From NCBI GenBank assembly GCA_030614005.1, contig JAUWKS010000002.1:32101-96100 (forward strand): a stretch of DNA of 64,000 nt, written 5' to 3'. The notes beneath the pieces were generated by a model. That model was not told the DNA's origin. It saw only the letters and a program-made list of their open reading frames with translations, and made no database searches. Within the stretch, counting starts at the first letter, position 1; each line of letters opens with the position of its first letter. The position numbers and the translations under genes are program-made. Below are positions 9,121-18,723 of the stretch, piece after piece. Origin of the DNA: Candidatus Heimdallarchaeota archaeon (GTDB lineage Archaea; Asgardarchaeota; Heimdallarchaeia; JABLTI01).

Positions 9121-10083
9121 GTGGGATATTTAATGAAACTAGATAAAGCTTCGGCTGTTACAAAGTCTATTTTGGGTGAAGTTGGAAAAATTATTGTTGG
9201 TAAAGAAGATGTGCTTGAGAAAATTCTCATAGGGATTTTAGCAAAAGGTAATCTCTTGCTGGAAGATGTTCCAGGTCTAGCAAAAACGATGATGATAAAG
9301 GCATTTGCTCAAGTAATGAAATGTAATTTCACTCGTATACAATGTACCCCCGACCTTTTACCTGCAGATGTAACTGGTTCAACACTCTATAATCAGAAGA
9401 AACAAGAATTCTTCTTTAGAGAAGGACCTGTGTTTACAAACCTTCTTCTTGTAGATGAAATAAATCGAGCTTCTCCTAAAACTCAATCTGCACTACTTGA
9501 AGCGATGCAAGAACAACATGTCACTGTTGATGGAATCACCTATCCACTTCCACATCCATTCCATGTTTTAGCAACACAAAATCCAATTGAGTTCGAAGGA
9601 ACATTCCCCTTACCAGAAGCTCAATTAGATAGATTCATTATGAAAATCAGTGTTGGTTATCCGGATGTAACTGAAGAAATTGAAATTCTAAATCGTCGAA
9701 TTATACGCAAACGTGAGGAGTTTGAATTAAACGCTATTACAGATGAAAAGGAACTTCTCCAAATAATGAATGTTGTTGAAGAGATTCATATTGATGACCG
9801 AATTAAACAATATATTGTAGATATTGTTCGAGCTACTCGAGACAGTGATAGAATTGAAATTGGAGCAAGTCCAAGAGGGAGTTTATCTTTACTCCACCTT
9901 TCAAGAGCAAGTGCGGTAATACATGGTCGCAATTTTGTTAATCCAGATGATGTAAAGAAAGTAGTTATTCCTGCTTTAGAGCATCGAATTATTCTTACAA
10001 CAGGAAGCTGGCTTACGGGTATTAAATCAGCAGAAGTTTTAGCTCGAATCTTAACCAAGATTAAAGCTCCACGATTAGATTAG
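9121..10083 (+). CDS. MoxR-family AAA+ ATPase
   Basis: A 320-residue AAA+ chaperone-like ATPase. It has the MoxR Walker A variant EDVPGLAKTMMIKAF, Walker B LLLVDEINRASPKTQSALLEAM, a sensor region ATQNPIEFEGTFPLPEAQLDRF and a C-terminal lid domain. MoxR ATPases act with DUF58/VWA partners, probably in assembling or activating surface or enzyme complexes. The DUF58 gene follows after 50 bases. The GTG at 9121 is the longest start; ATG 9133 (MKLDKASAV) is an equally good alternative. Confidence 0.92.
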   Translation: MGYLMKLDKASAVTKSILGEVGKIIVGKEDVLEKILIGILAKGNLLLEDVPGLAKTMMIKAFAQVMKCNFTRIQCTPDLLPADVTGSTLYNQKKQEFFFREGPVFTNLLLVDEINRASPKTQSALLEAMQEQHVTVDGITYPLPHPFHVLATQNPIEFEGTFPLPEAQLDRFIMKISVGYPDVTEEIEILNRRIIRKREEFELNAITDEKELLQIMNVVEEIHIDDRIKQYIVDIVRATRDSDRIEIGASPRGSLSLLHLSRASAVIHGRNFVNPDDVKKVVIPALEHRIILTTGSWLTGIKSAEVLARILTKIKAPRLD

Positions 10084-10133
10084 AAACACCATTAGGAAAG
10101 TTGAGAGAACAAAAGAAGAAATGAGGCAGAATT

Positions 10134-11426
10134 ATGTTCACACCAAAGATAAGATGGACTCTTGCGTCATTTTTCGCAGTTCTTTTACTTGGTATGGGAT
10201 TTAGAGATTGGTTGATTTTATTAGCTTTAATTCCGCTAACTATTCTTACATTAACGTATTTTGTTATACAACCACCAGAAGAACTCGATTTAGAAGTTAT
10301 TCGAGAAATCGATCAAACAAGATATCAAGAAGGAGAACATGTCAAAATCACATTAAAGATCAAGAACCATGGACAAAAGACTGTTGAAATGCTGGAAATA
10401 CTTGATAAACTTCCGTTACAAGTTAGCTTGAAAAAGGGAAGTAATCATATAATAACAACTCTAGATTCTGGTGAAGAAACAATTGTTCATTATGAAATAA
10501 GATGTGACTATAGAGGGAGATGGAACATAGGACCAACGCATATAAGAGCACGAAATTTTACCAACTCAGTGTACACAGTTACAACATATGAAGAAACAAT
10601 AAGCGATTTAGTTGTCATCCCAAATTTCGAATTGATAAAAGATATGCCTTTTAGAACAAAATATCCGAAAATCTCCGATGGACCATTTCATTCGAAATTA
10701 AAAGGAGAGGGTCTTGATTTTTCAGGTGTACGAGAATTTACTTCTTCGGATTCAATAGGAAGAATAAACTGGCCTGCAACAGCAAAATATAATAAATTAT
10801 TCACAAATGAATATGATCTCTTCCGCTCAGCGAATCTCTTGCTGATTCTTGATGCAACAGAAAAAACAGGTTCGGTATTAGATGAAGAAATAAAAGCGGT
10901 GCTTTCTCTAACAGAACACTTTCTAAAATACAAGTGTAGAGTCGGTTTAGTAATTATTCGTGACGTTGTAGATAGATTTGACTTAAGCAGCTCAAGACAA
11001 CAATTAATGAAGTTTACTGAAAAATTAATTGATGTGCAAGCAACCAAAATTGACCGCTTCAATATTCTTAAGCAGAGATTAGATAATAATCTAGACCAAT
11101 ATTTTCCAAATAATTGCTTAACTATCTTTATTACACCATTAATTGATAAACATATTAATAATCTTCTAGTCCAAATTGCTCGAAGGAGAAGGAATAGTTT
11201 TTTCCTTGTACCTTCAATTATAGAGTCAGAGTGGCGATTTATCAAAGATAAAGAAAATCCAGCAAACGTTTTAATCCATCAGGATTTGAAGATACGAAGA
11301 AAAACCGAGATAATAAAAGTGTATCAAAAAGGAGTCATTGTTATTGAATGGGATATTTCGGTGCCCTTTAGTGTATTTATGAACAAACTAAAACAAATAT
11401 CGACAAAAAGAGGAGGGAGCAGATAA
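10134..11426 (+). CDS. DUF58 domain membrane protein (VWA-like)
   Basis: A 430-residue protein with two close N-terminal transmembrane helices (about residues 10-45), then an immunoglobulin-like extracytoplasmic segment (RDID-type LKIKNHGQKTVEM), then the DUF58 core with GEGLDFSGVREFTSSDSIG and RINWPATA. After it comes a VWA-like fold (LLLILDATEKTGSV). DUF58 proteins almost always pair with MoxR ATPases, as here. It is followed immediately (stop then ATG) by a membrane protein, so it is the second gene of an operon. Confidence 0.88.
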   Translation: MFTPKIRWTLASFFAVLLLGMGFRDWLILLALIPLTILTLTYFVIQPPEELDLEVIREIDQTRYQEGEHVKITLKIKNHGQKTVEMLEILDKLPLQVSLKKGSNHIITTLDSGEETIVHYEIRCDYRGRWNIGPTHIRARNFTNSVYTVTTYEETISDLVVIPNFELIKDMPFRTKYPKISDGPFHSKLKGEGLDFSGVREFTSSDSIGRINWPATAKYNKLFTNEYDLFRSANLLLILDATEKTGSVLDEEIKAVLSLTEHFLKYKCRVGLVIIRDVVDRFDLSSSRQQLMKFTEKLIDVQATKIDRFNILKQRLDNNLDQYFPNNCLTIFITPLIDKHINNLLVQIARRRRNSFFLVPSIIESEWRFIKDKENPANVLIHQDLKIRRKTEIIKVYQKGVIVIEWDISVPFSVFMNKLKQISTKRGGSR

Positions 11427-12179
11427 ATGACTGGTCTGAGACGAAAAGATTCCAAAGCGAATAATGAAATAGAATACATCACAGATGGGAACACAAAGAA
11501 AGTTCTCTCACGTGTAGCAGAACCTACATCAGAAATCTTCAAAAGAAAAAGATTAAACTTACAATTTATTGCTTTAGCAATGGTTTTTATTATTGTACTA
11601 ATTTCACCTTTACGATTAATAGATTCCCGAACTGCAATTGATATTACTGCAGTAGGATTTATTTCTGCAAGTTTGATCCCATCTCTAATAGCTATTTTTG
11701 GTTTTATACCTGGAAGAAAATTCTGTCTTTTACTTTCAACATTAATTTATGGTGCTTGGATACTTGTTTTATCAGTTTTCTATTTAGAAATTATTTTGCT
11801 CTTTGTTGTGCTAATTATTTACCATGAAGTTACAAGAATAATCCTCATCATAGACCCATTAGTAGAAGGTGTTGTTTCCATATCAGAAGGAGGAGTGTAC
11901 TACCACGCATCTGTAACTATTAGCAGATATTTCAAATTCTTATTACGCTTAAGTGGGATTCTTTTCAGTTTATCAATCATCTTAAGTATCGTTGGTTATT
12001 ACCTCTTTGAGTTTCTGCAAAGTGATATTTTATTTTCAATATTTATGATCGTAAGCCTAATAGTACTATTAATCATAAGTCGAAGGACATTGACACCAGA
12101 TATTGAAAAAATATTATTAGAAAAAAGAAGAGAGAAAATGGAAGAGGAAATGGCTAAATCACACTCGAAATTTTCTTAA
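11427..12179 (+). CDS. Unknown membrane protein of the MoxR operon
   Basis: A 250-residue protein with about six hydrophobic helices: a pair near residues 48-90, further helices at 95-140, and another pair near 175-220. The N-terminus and C-terminus are charged. It starts directly after the DUF58 stop, so it is translationally coupled. Its stop overlaps the stop of the opposing gene at 12176-12179. I do not recognise a family; by position it corresponds to the membrane protein usually found between DUF58 and transglutaminase/DUF4129 genes. Confidence 0.7.
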   Translation: MTGLRRKDSKANNEIEYITDGNTKKVLSRVAEPTSEIFKRKRLNLQFIALAMVFIIVLISPLRLIDSRTAIDITAVGFISASLIPSLIAIFGFIPGRKFCLLLSTLIYGAWILVLSVFYLEIILLFVVLIIYHEVTRIILIIDPLVEGVVSISEGGVYYHASVTISRYFKFLLRLSGILFSLSIILSIVGYYLFEFLQSDILFSIFMIVSLIVLLIISRRTLTPDIEKILLEKRREKMEEEMAKSHSKFS

Positions 12180-12709
12180 CCGCCAGTTTCGAGAATCTTT
12201 CTAAATGTGTTAATTAAAATGGCTAATCGAGCATAAACAAGATTACTGTCAAATTTTTTTTCCTTGAAAATTGCACGCAAAGGTTCAAACATTTTGGAGA
12301 GAAATGATGGATCTCGATCATTCATCTGTAACCAAACACCAGGGTCTTGAAGAAATTGAACTATCTCATCATTTTGAAAGATATGTTCAAGCTGCTTCTC
12401 ATCTTTTAAAAGTTCGATGATTTCATCTTTGGTATATCCCTTGGATGCTTTTAGAAAATCAATCATATCTTTATGAATCGATCTACAGATATTGTAGCTG
12501 GTATTTGTAAGTAATTCTCCTTTTCGTTGGAAATGTTGAAAAGACAAACTTATTCGAGGAAGCATTTTTCCATATGAAATTTTACCCCAATGCTTAATTC
12601 TTCTTGTTTGTTCTCCAAGCTCATTAAAAATCATCATAAAGATGAAAATTATGCTAACGAAGAATAATATCAACCAAACTGTTTCAAGGAATTGAGGTGT
12701 TGCAACCAT
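12176..12709 (-). CDS. Unknown small membrane-anchored protein
   Basis: A 177-residue protein with one N-terminal transmembrane helix (about residues 8-28, FLETVWLILFFVSIIFIFMM) and a cytoplasmic alpha-helical remainder rich in charged residues. It lies one base after the DUF4129 protein gene on the same strand, so the two are probably one operon and may form a complex. Its stop overlaps that of the converging MoxR-operon membrane gene by four bases. No family recognised. Confidence 0.65.
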   Translation of the reverse strand: MVATPQFLETVWLILFFVSIIFIFMMIFNELGEQTRRIKHWGKISYGKMLPRISLSFQHFQRKGELLTNTSYNICRSIHKDMIDFLKASKGYTKDEIIELLKDEKQLEHIFQNDEIVQFLQDPGVWLQMNDRDPSFLSKMFEPLRAIFKEKKFDSNLVYARLAILINTFRKILETGG

Positions 12710-12710
12710 A

Positions 12711-14237
12711 TCATTTATCCTCCGTTATTTGATTGTCATCTTTTTCATTTTGAGGGAGAGTTTCTTCTTCTGTAGGTTCCTTCTTTGTTTTTCGTAAATC
12801 CTGTGATATACTGTCAAAATGCTTCTCTGCTTCTTTAGACATCTCAGAATTTATTTCATGATCACTAAAGCGTGCCATTTCATACAAGTCTGTTAGTTCT
12901 TCGATTGGTTCTTCAGGTACAGCTAATTTTTCAGTAACAGATTGTTCAAACTCCCCAGGAGTCATACTGCGTTCCGATTGTGCACCATGATCAATTAAAT
13001 CATAAGAGGTTTTATGATAAGCCCGGATAACCCTCTTTCGATGGTCTGTTTCAGAAGCTTTTGGTAACCAGCGAACGTTTTTATCAATAATTCGGTCGTG
13101 AAATTCATCATCTCTTTTTTTGATGAAATCAAACATTACAAAACCTACTGCAAGTAAAATGAATATTGCAGAAACTACGAGCAAGATTATTGATATAGGT
13201 TTATTCAAAGACGGTGGAAGAATGCCAGGACCGTCAGGGCTTCCAGGGGCAGAAGATGAATTTGTTGGTCCCGATGGTGACACTGGACTAATAGAAGATG
13301 TATTTTCAATAGTAACTGATGGTGTGCCTCCTGAGGGTATTGGATCTGTGAATGCTAATAGATCCCTTAAGTAATCAAAGAGAAGTGCAGCACCTACACC
13401 AACAATAATTGCTAATATTAATGGAACAATAAATCTCGTCCAATTTCCTTCAGTAAGCAACAATCGAAAAACGTAAAATAGAATAACTGATGCTAAAGCA
13501 ATAAACGGAATATAAAGAGCTATTTGAGTGAAAATATTTGCAGAGCTAGCTTGAGGTAAACCAACAAAATAATCAGACCAACCGTTATCGTTTACTTCAT
13601 CATTTACATTAACCCAATTAAGAGTGTGGCTGAAAACCCAATCCAGTTCAAAAACTTCAGAGGTTGTATAAGTAGCATCATTTGTTGAGAATGTATATTG
13701 CTCATTTATTGAAACATGGAAGGTGTTATTTGTGAAACGAAGAACCCTAATAGTATAGACGTCACCTGTTTCAATAGGAACATAAGTGGAACCCAACGTA
13801 ATTTCAGTAAATAACCCATCTATGCGTTTCAATGACACATCTTTGGTAATCTCAAAGTCGATTTTATAGCCTTGAGTAGAATGAGAATAAGCACTTTCCT
13901 CTTGTTCAGAACCAATAAAGATTACTGAAGCAGAACCTTGGGTGCCATATCTGAATTGCCACTGCCATTCTCCATAAGCTACTTCACTTTCATGATATGC
14001 CCAGTTGTGGGATGGTAAAAGTCCAATCATTGATCCGTCTTTACCTTCAAATCTTCCTTGAGTAACTTCCCAATCACCAATATCTGTTTCAAACAAGCCT
14101 CGAGTGGCAAAAACAACTGTTACAATTGAAATCATAAGAAATAAAGCAATTATCAGAAATTTTCTATCAATTTGAAGTGAACTAAGTGAAAATCTAGTTT
14201 TAGATTCTGTCACCTTCTCTTTGACTTCTTTAGACAT
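12711..14237 (-). CDS. Membrane protein with extracytoplasmic domain and DUF4129 tail
   Basis: A 508-residue protein. A transmembrane helix at about 28-48 is followed by a beta-rich extracytoplasmic domain, further helices near 235-290, a low-complexity Ser/Pro/Gly linker (about 305-345), another helix near 350-370, and a cytoplasmic C-terminal domain. That domain reads RVIRAYHKTSYDLIDHGAQ, then MTPGEFEQSV and LTDLYEMARFSDHEI, which is the DUF4129 pattern. DUF4129 domains accompany MoxR/DUF58 systems, usually attached to transglutaminases; no transglutaminase is visible here. It faces the MoxR operon. Confidence 0.75.
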   Translation of the reverse strand: MSKEVKEKVTESKTRFSLSSLQIDRKFLIIALFLMISIVTVVFATRGLFETDIGDWEVTQGRFEGKDGSMIGLLPSHNWAYHESEVAYGEWQWQFRYGTQGSASVIFIGSEQEESAYSHSTQGYKIDFEITKDVSLKRIDGLFTEITLGSTYVPIETGDVYTIRVLRFTNNTFHVSINEQYTFSTNDATYTTSEVFELDWVFSHTLNWVNVNDEVNDNGWSDYFVGLPQASSANIFTQIALYIPFIALASVILFYVFRLLLTEGNWTRFIVPLILAIIVGVGAALLFDYLRDLLAFTDPIPSGGTPSVTIENTSSISPVSPSGPTNSSSAPGSPDGPGILPPSLNKPISIILLVVSAIFILLAVGFVMFDFIKKRDDEFHDRIIDKNVRWLPKASETDHRKRVIRAYHKTSYDLIDHGAQSERSMTPGEFEQSVTEKLAVPEEPIEELTDLYEMARFSDHEINSEMSKEAEKHFDSISQDLRKTKKEPTEEETLPQNEKDDNQITEDK

Positions 14238-14301
14238 TGCTCAAACCATATTATACTTATCTTTTGAGTATATTTATTCTTTCTAAACTTTTGAAAATTA
14301 G

Positions 14302-14751
14302 CTAAAGGGATTTTTTTGTTAAGAGAGGTAATAAGCTTCCGACAAGAGTAGCAATTGGGATTTTTACTCCAGGATTGATTGTTAGTATTGATTTTTGTTT
14401 GGAAACGAATCTTAATTTTCCAATAGTAACATCTTTTTGAACTATTTTTATCAGAAATTTTTTAGAAACAAGTCGGAAAATTTCTTCATTTGAAGTATTA
14501 GTCCATTTAATTACTTTGTCAATGGTAGCTGGTCTAATAGTAGTAATTAGATTACTCCCTTCATTTGAAAGAGTGTATTTCAGCAATTCATCTGTTCTTC
14601 GTAGAACTAATGATGCTTTTGTTGAAGCAAAAAAGATAGAAACGGAATGTCGAGAAGAATTGAATATAATCTTACCACTTTGTTTCTTTCCAACATCGTT
14701 TTTCTCTTTGATTAACCAATGAGGGTTCATTTGAATAACTGACAATTTCAT
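14302..14751 (-). CDS. Unknown small protein
   Basis: A 149-residue mostly beta-strand protein starting MKLSVIQMNPHWLIKEK, with a hydrophobic segment near the C-terminus (VKIPIATLVGSLLPLLT). It may be peripherally membrane-associated. It lies 13 bases after the DUF4139 gene in the same direction and 64 bases before the DUF4129 protein gene, so the three likely share a transcript. The order suggests a role in the same surface-related process. No family recognised. Confidence 0.6.
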   Translation of the reverse strand: MKLSVIQMNPHWLIKEKNDVGKKQSGKIIFNSSRHSVSIFFASTKASLVLRRTDELLKYTLSNEGSNLITTIRPATIDKVIKWTNTSNEEIFRLVSKKFLIKIVQKDVTIGKLRFVSKQKSILTINPGVKIPIATLVGSLLPLLTKKSL

Positions 14752-14764
14752 TGATTAGATATCC

Positions 14765-16360
14765 TCAGGGCAATGGTGGTGATATGGAATAATCTTTCTC
14801 CCATTCAACTTCGTAAGAGTAGGTTACTTTGTATTCCTCACCAGGTTTGAGTTTTAGATTCCATGTTTGAATGCCAAGATTCTCTTTAACTGGTACTAAG
14901 CTGGGTTCAAAATTTTTCACTTTGATTCGTTCAGAGTGTGAATAGGGTATGACATCTTTGATGGTAATAGCAGCATCCAATTTTCTATAATTATTGATCT
15001 TCAATTCATATTTGTAAGAGATGGCTCGTTTACCTTTGATCATACCAGCTTTCTCCTTTACACGTTTGAGAAGCTTCTTTTCAGCTTTCATCTTTAATTC
15101 TTCGCGTGCGCCAAGTTTGAATTCTTCACCAGGAGCAATCTGATCAATATATGTTTCTCCAATGAACTCTCCATCCGCATACACTTTTGCATTACCTGCG
15201 AGAATTATTGCATCGCCATTTGTAATCTTATCTAATGCAATCACACCCAATGAAGCTGTAGCACTCCAATAGAATTCTTTGACTGTCTTTAATTCATGAG
15301 TAGTCAAAGTGACAGGATGATTATTCCCATCTGAAGGTATAGACCATTTGCCAGAAATTTCGAAGCTTTGAACGCCAGAAGGACTTTCTTTGATTTGTGC
15401 TGTAGGTTCATCCATAATTGCTAATTCTTCTAGTGCGTCTTCTCGTTCATAATCCTTAGCAACTTCCTTAGCCATTTTCTTCATTTTCCTCATTGGAGCA
15501 GGTGCTGAAGCATAGCTTGCCATTCTGGAGCTAGGAGAATAGATATCAATATAAAACGGATTTGGATCGATGATTCTAATAGGTTTGAATACTGCTGTAG
15601 ATATAGTTAAAGCTACGTTTTTCCAATCTTCCAAGGTACGATTATTTACTAAAGCGACACCCTTCAGCACAGCATTTTCAATTTTTAAATCAACATCATA
15701 ACTTGGTTCCCAGCTAACACCTTTGGCTTGATAAGAAAAATCGAAAATAAAAGGACCAGCTTGTGTAACATCTACACCGATGACAATATCAGTTGTTTGT
15801 TCAACATGTGACAAATTTCTAAATTCATTTATCTCTGCTTGCAATGTTTGAATTTTAAGAGTTAATTTCTCAATATCATCTTCAAACTTTTGACGCTTCT
15901 TCATATTTGCATCTTTTGACTTTGTTTCAAAAGCAAGAAATTCGGAAAGAGTACCGATTTGAGATTCTCCGGATGCTAACCATTGAGGAAACTCGGTTGC
16001 GAATTTTTCACTTAAAACTAACATTTTATCATTTTGATGTCGCGCAAACTCTAGTTTTTCTTGTAGAGCTACTAATTCTTTCTGGAGAGTTTTTTCCTCT
16101 TGTATAAGCTTCTTTAGCCCTTCATGTGACACTTCCTCTTGATATTTTGTTTCAACATCAATAGCACCCAATGAACCTTTACCTTTTCCAGAAACTCTAA
16201 CACTATCTTTTATCAGTTTCTTTGTTAGGCCAGGTACTCGCACTAACTGATAACCTTTCTTTAGTTCAGTTTTTCCAGAACGGAAAATTCTGGCACCATC
16301 AAAATATACTACAACTCTTCCAATTGTAGTCTTTAAAATTGTCTCTGCTGTTTTTGACAT
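14765..16360 (-). CDS. DUF4140/DUF4139 (MuiA-like) protein
   Basis: A 531-residue soluble protein. The N-terminal DUF4140-like part reads GRVVVYFDGARIFRSGKTEL and LVRVPGLTKKLIKDSVRVSG. A coiled coil spans about residues 75-180. The DUF4139 part follows, with WEPSYDVDL, a low-complexity Ala/Met/Lys linker (about 275-310), and an immunoglobulin-like end with YKYELKINNYRKLDA and VTYSYEVEW. Bacterial relatives include the mucoidy-inhibitor A family; the molecular activity is unknown. There is no signal peptide, unlike many bacterial members. Confidence 0.82.
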   Translation of the reverse strand: MSKTAETILKTTIGRVVVYFDGARIFRSGKTELKKGYQLVRVPGLTKKLIKDSVRVSGKGKGSLGAIDVETKYQEEVSHEGLKKLIQEEKTLQKELVALQEKLEFARHQNDKMLVLSEKFATEFPQWLASGESQIGTLSEFLAFETKSKDANMKKRQKFEDDIEKLTLKIQTLQAEINEFRNLSHVEQTTDIVIGVDVTQAGPFIFDFSYQAKGVSWEPSYDVDLKIENAVLKGVALVNNRTLEDWKNVALTISTAVFKPIRIIDPNPFYIDIYSPSSRMASYASAPAPMRKMKKMAKEVAKDYEREDALEELAIMDEPTAQIKESPSGVQSFEISGKWSIPSDGNNHPVTLTTHELKTVKEFYWSATASLGVIALDKITNGDAIILAGNAKVYADGEFIGETYIDQIAPGEEFKLGAREELKMKAEKKLLKRVKEKAGMIKGKRAISYKYELKINNYRKLDAAITIKDVIPYSHSERIKVKNFEPSLVPVKENLGIQTWNLKLKPGEEYKVTYSYEVEWEKDYSISPPLP

Positions 16361-16475
16361 GATCTTCCCTCAGAGTTTTTAATATTCCATTTACAACAAT
16401 TTTCGCTTAAAAACCTTCGGAATTATGTCTTTCTCAACCATAGAATCATTTTTTACTATAATGACTAAAAATTAA

Positions 16476-16500
16476 TAAATAGGTTAATATAACCTATTTA
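16476..16500. promoter_or_regulatory. Perfect 10-bp palindrome in a divergent promoter
   Basis: TAAATAGGTT (16476-16485) and AACCTATTTA (16491-16500) are exact inverted repeats around AATAT. The site lies 38 bases before the DUF4430 gene and 115 bases before the DUF4139 gene. It overlaps AT-rich sequence suitable for a TATA box, so it looks like an operator that would block transcription of the DUF4430-ECF operon. Confidence 0.55.
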
Positions 16501-16538
16501 CTGCGCTATTCAAAAGTTAAATAGAGAGGGCAAAACTG

Positions 16539-17006
16539 GTGAACAATTTTATTTCAAAGAATCACAAGATACTTGCGATATTTGGTGGAATAATAATTGT
16601 GCTAGTTATTACTTCAGGATTGCTCTTTGGTCCATTTAATGGAATTTTACCAGACTCTCTAAGAGAGAAACTTGGTTATAGCGTTAATACCAATGTTGAT
16701 GATGAAGTTACCGTTCAATTATTTATCGATTTTAGCGGTGAATTGCAAAACATCAATGTAACAATAACTATTCCAGCAAATCAAACTGCTACTGCCTATT
16801 CTATACTTCTTCATGCAAATCTAACTGTTGGATATGAAAACTATCCAAATGGAAAATATATTACGAGTATTGGAGGAGTTACGGAAGATATATCACATTC
16901 TTGGCAATATTTGGTTGATGATGAACCAGGAAATGTTGCCGCAGATAGATATGATTTACGAGCGTATGATAGCAAAAATGTAAGCTGGATTTTTAGAACA
17001 TATTAG
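16539..17006 (+). CDS. DUF4430 domain, membrane-anchored surface protein
   Basis: A 155-residue protein with an N-terminal membrane anchor (about residues 10-32) and one extracytoplasmic DUF4430 domain. Its key features are the strand NVTITIPANQTATAYSILL and the C-terminal WQYLVDDEPGNVAADRYDLR segment ending SWIFRTY. DUF4430 resembles the C-terminal domain of transcobalamin-type cobalamin-binding proteins and is often found beside ECF transporter S components, as here two genes downstream. The start is GTG. It is probably a ligand-binding or accessory protein for vitamin uptake. Confidence 0.78.
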   Translation: MNNFISKNHKILAIFGGIIIVLVITSGLLFGPFNGILPDSLREKLGYSVNTNVDDEVTVQLFIDFSGELQNINVTITIPANQTATAYSILLHANLTVGYENYPNGKYITSIGGVTEDISHSWQYLVDDEPGNVAADRYDLRAYDSKNVSWIFRTY

Positions 17007-17020
17007 ATAGAGGTAGAAAA

Positions 17021-17770
17021 ATGTCTTATGCATCAACAAAAACTCTAAGAATTAGTAAAATCATTTTTGTAATGATATTATTTCAAATGACTATTGTCGC
17101 AACAAACAACCAAAAATCCGCTTCAGGAAGCTTGCCTATTGTATTATATCCAGGAGAAAGTTTCAGCTGGGTGATAGATAACATATCCATTGGTACTAAT
17201 GTTTGGATTAATAGCACATTATGGTTTACAATTGCTAATTGGCATGCAAATATTAGCGATGAAATAACATACAGTGTTAGTGATATTATCCAAATTAATG
17301 AAAAAGATTACACTAAAGGAAGTTTAACTATTGGTAATTTGTCATTGACAACCAATGATCATGCAATTGGTACAAACATAGCACTTTCATATTATCCTTG
17401 GGTTGGAGGTCTGATCTCTCTTGAGAGTGACTGGATGACAGTAGGGGATGTTTCTCCCTTTAATACTAATGCTAACATCACCATTGACACGGATTCAACA
17501 GCTACTATTCTAGGAAGTGAAGTTAATACAATCAAATTCAAGCTAAATGATAGTTTACAACAAACAGAATTGGTATATGAAGCAGTAACTGGAATCCTCG
17601 TATCTGGAAAAACAAGTGCATTTGGGTTTAGTTTAGAACTACATTTGAGCAGTTCATCAATACCACTCCCAACAGTTACAGCAGGATTACCACAGCCTGG
17701 ATTAATCTGCTTCTTGGTATCACTGTCGTTACTAACCTTTACTTTGAATATTAAACGAAAGAGAAGTTGA
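17021..17770 (+). CDS. Unknown exported protein with C-terminal membrane anchor
   Basis: A 249-residue protein with a signal-like N-terminal helix (about residues 12-30), a beta-rich extracytoplasmic body and a C-terminal transmembrane helix LICFLVSLSLLTFTL followed by NIKRKRS. It starts 14 bases after the DUF4430 gene and ends 7 bases before the ECF S component gene, so it belongs to the same operon. Many Asn/Ser/Thr residues suggest a glycosylated surface domain. No family recognised. Confidence 0.7.
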   Translation: MSYASTKTLRISKIIFVMILFQMTIVATNNQKSASGSLPIVLYPGESFSWVIDNISIGTNVWINSTLWFTIANWHANISDEITYSVSDIIQINEKDYTKGSLTIGNLSLTTNDHAIGTNIALSYYPWVGGLISLESDWMTVGDVSPFNTNANITIDTDSTATILGSEVNTIKFKLNDSLQQTELVYEAVTGILVSGKTSAFGFSLELHLSSSSIPLPTVTAGLPQPGLICFLVSLSLLTFTLNIKRKRS

Positions 17771-17777
17771 TACTTGA

Positions 17778-18473
17778 ATGGAACAATCAATTGATAATCG
17801 AGAGGCCATATCCAAAGAGGGAGACTATGTCCATTCTGAAGGAGAGCATTCAAATAAGATAGCTGAATCAGCAGAAATGTTACAAGACTACTCACCGCAA
17901 AGAATGTCACTAAAAATAGCAATCTTGGCGATTTTTACTGCTCTTGGTCCAGTATTATCAATTTCCTTTATTTGGGTTCCATATTTTGAATTAATGACTT
18001 TAACTATTTTTTTGGGAGGTATAACTTTAGGACCATTATTTGGTGCTATACAAGCAATCTTCTCAACAACACTTTATGAAATTATTGCCAGTGCTTTTCT
18101 TGGCGTTGGCTTGCCTATTTTTCCTTTCAAGATTCTTGGATTTCTTCTAGTGGGAATATGTGGAGGAATACTAGGTAAAATGTTTCAAATTAAAACATCT
18201 TTTTCTTGGAGAATCTTCATTGCTATTATAGGTGGTTTGCTAACGTTAAGCTATGATTTGTTAGTAAATATCGGAATGATCATTTTTCTGGATTTGCATT
18301 TTATCAGTTATTTTGCTACCTTAGCAATTGGCTTACCTGTAACAGCCATTCGAGTAACAAGTAATACAATCTTCTTTGCGTTTGTCCCAGAAATAATGAA
18401 TCGAGCTATAAAGCCTGCTCTAGATAATATATCATTCAATAAGAATAGAACAAGCACTAATTTAGAAAAGTAA
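17778..18473 (+). CDS. ECF transporter S component-like membrane protein
   Basis: A 231-residue protein with about 45 charged N-terminal residues, then five to six transmembrane helices. The region from LKIAILAIFTALGPVLSISF through TIFLGGITLGPLFGAIQAIF is typical of ECF-type S components (substrate-binding membrane subunits for vitamins). The Gly-rich loops and helix pattern match; no substrate-specific residues are recognisable. With DUF4430 upstream, cobalamin or a related compound is a reasonable guess. ECF ATPases and the T component are not in this window. Confidence 0.72.
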   Translation: MEQSIDNREAISKEGDYVHSEGEHSNKIAESAEMLQDYSPQRMSLKIAILAIFTALGPVLSISFIWVPYFELMTLTIFLGGITLGPLFGAIQAIFSTTLYEIIASAFLGVGLPIFPFKILGFLLVGICGGILGKMFQIKTSFSWRIFIAIIGGLLTLSYDLLVNIGMIIFLDLHFISYFATLAIGLPVTAIRVTSNTIFFAFVPEIMNRAIKPALDNISFNKNRTSTNLEK

Positions 18474-18723
18474 TTTTTAAACTGTTTTTTCATTCAATTT
18501 AGTTAAAAAGTGAAACCACAGAACAAACATAACAATTTTAAATTTGATTTTGTAATAGAGATTGCTTAATCAAAAATTAAGTGAAAAAATCTGTTCAATT
18601 TGAGCAAATTAGCGAGTTAAAACCACAAACTAATAGTAACAAATTAAATAGATGAAAATTGTTTATAGCGCAGAAAAAAAAATCGGCGGAATGCTTAACG
18701 AACTTGTTTCGGAGAATCATAAA

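Noticed and set aside
10688..11245. 185-residue minus-strand reading frame
   Set aside because: It lies fully inside the DUF58 gene in the opposite direction, with no ribosome site and no recognisable family.
17392..17922. 176-residue minus-strand reading frame
   Set aside because: Covers the end of the anchored surface protein and the start of the ECF gene, both convincing; composition is that of a shadow.
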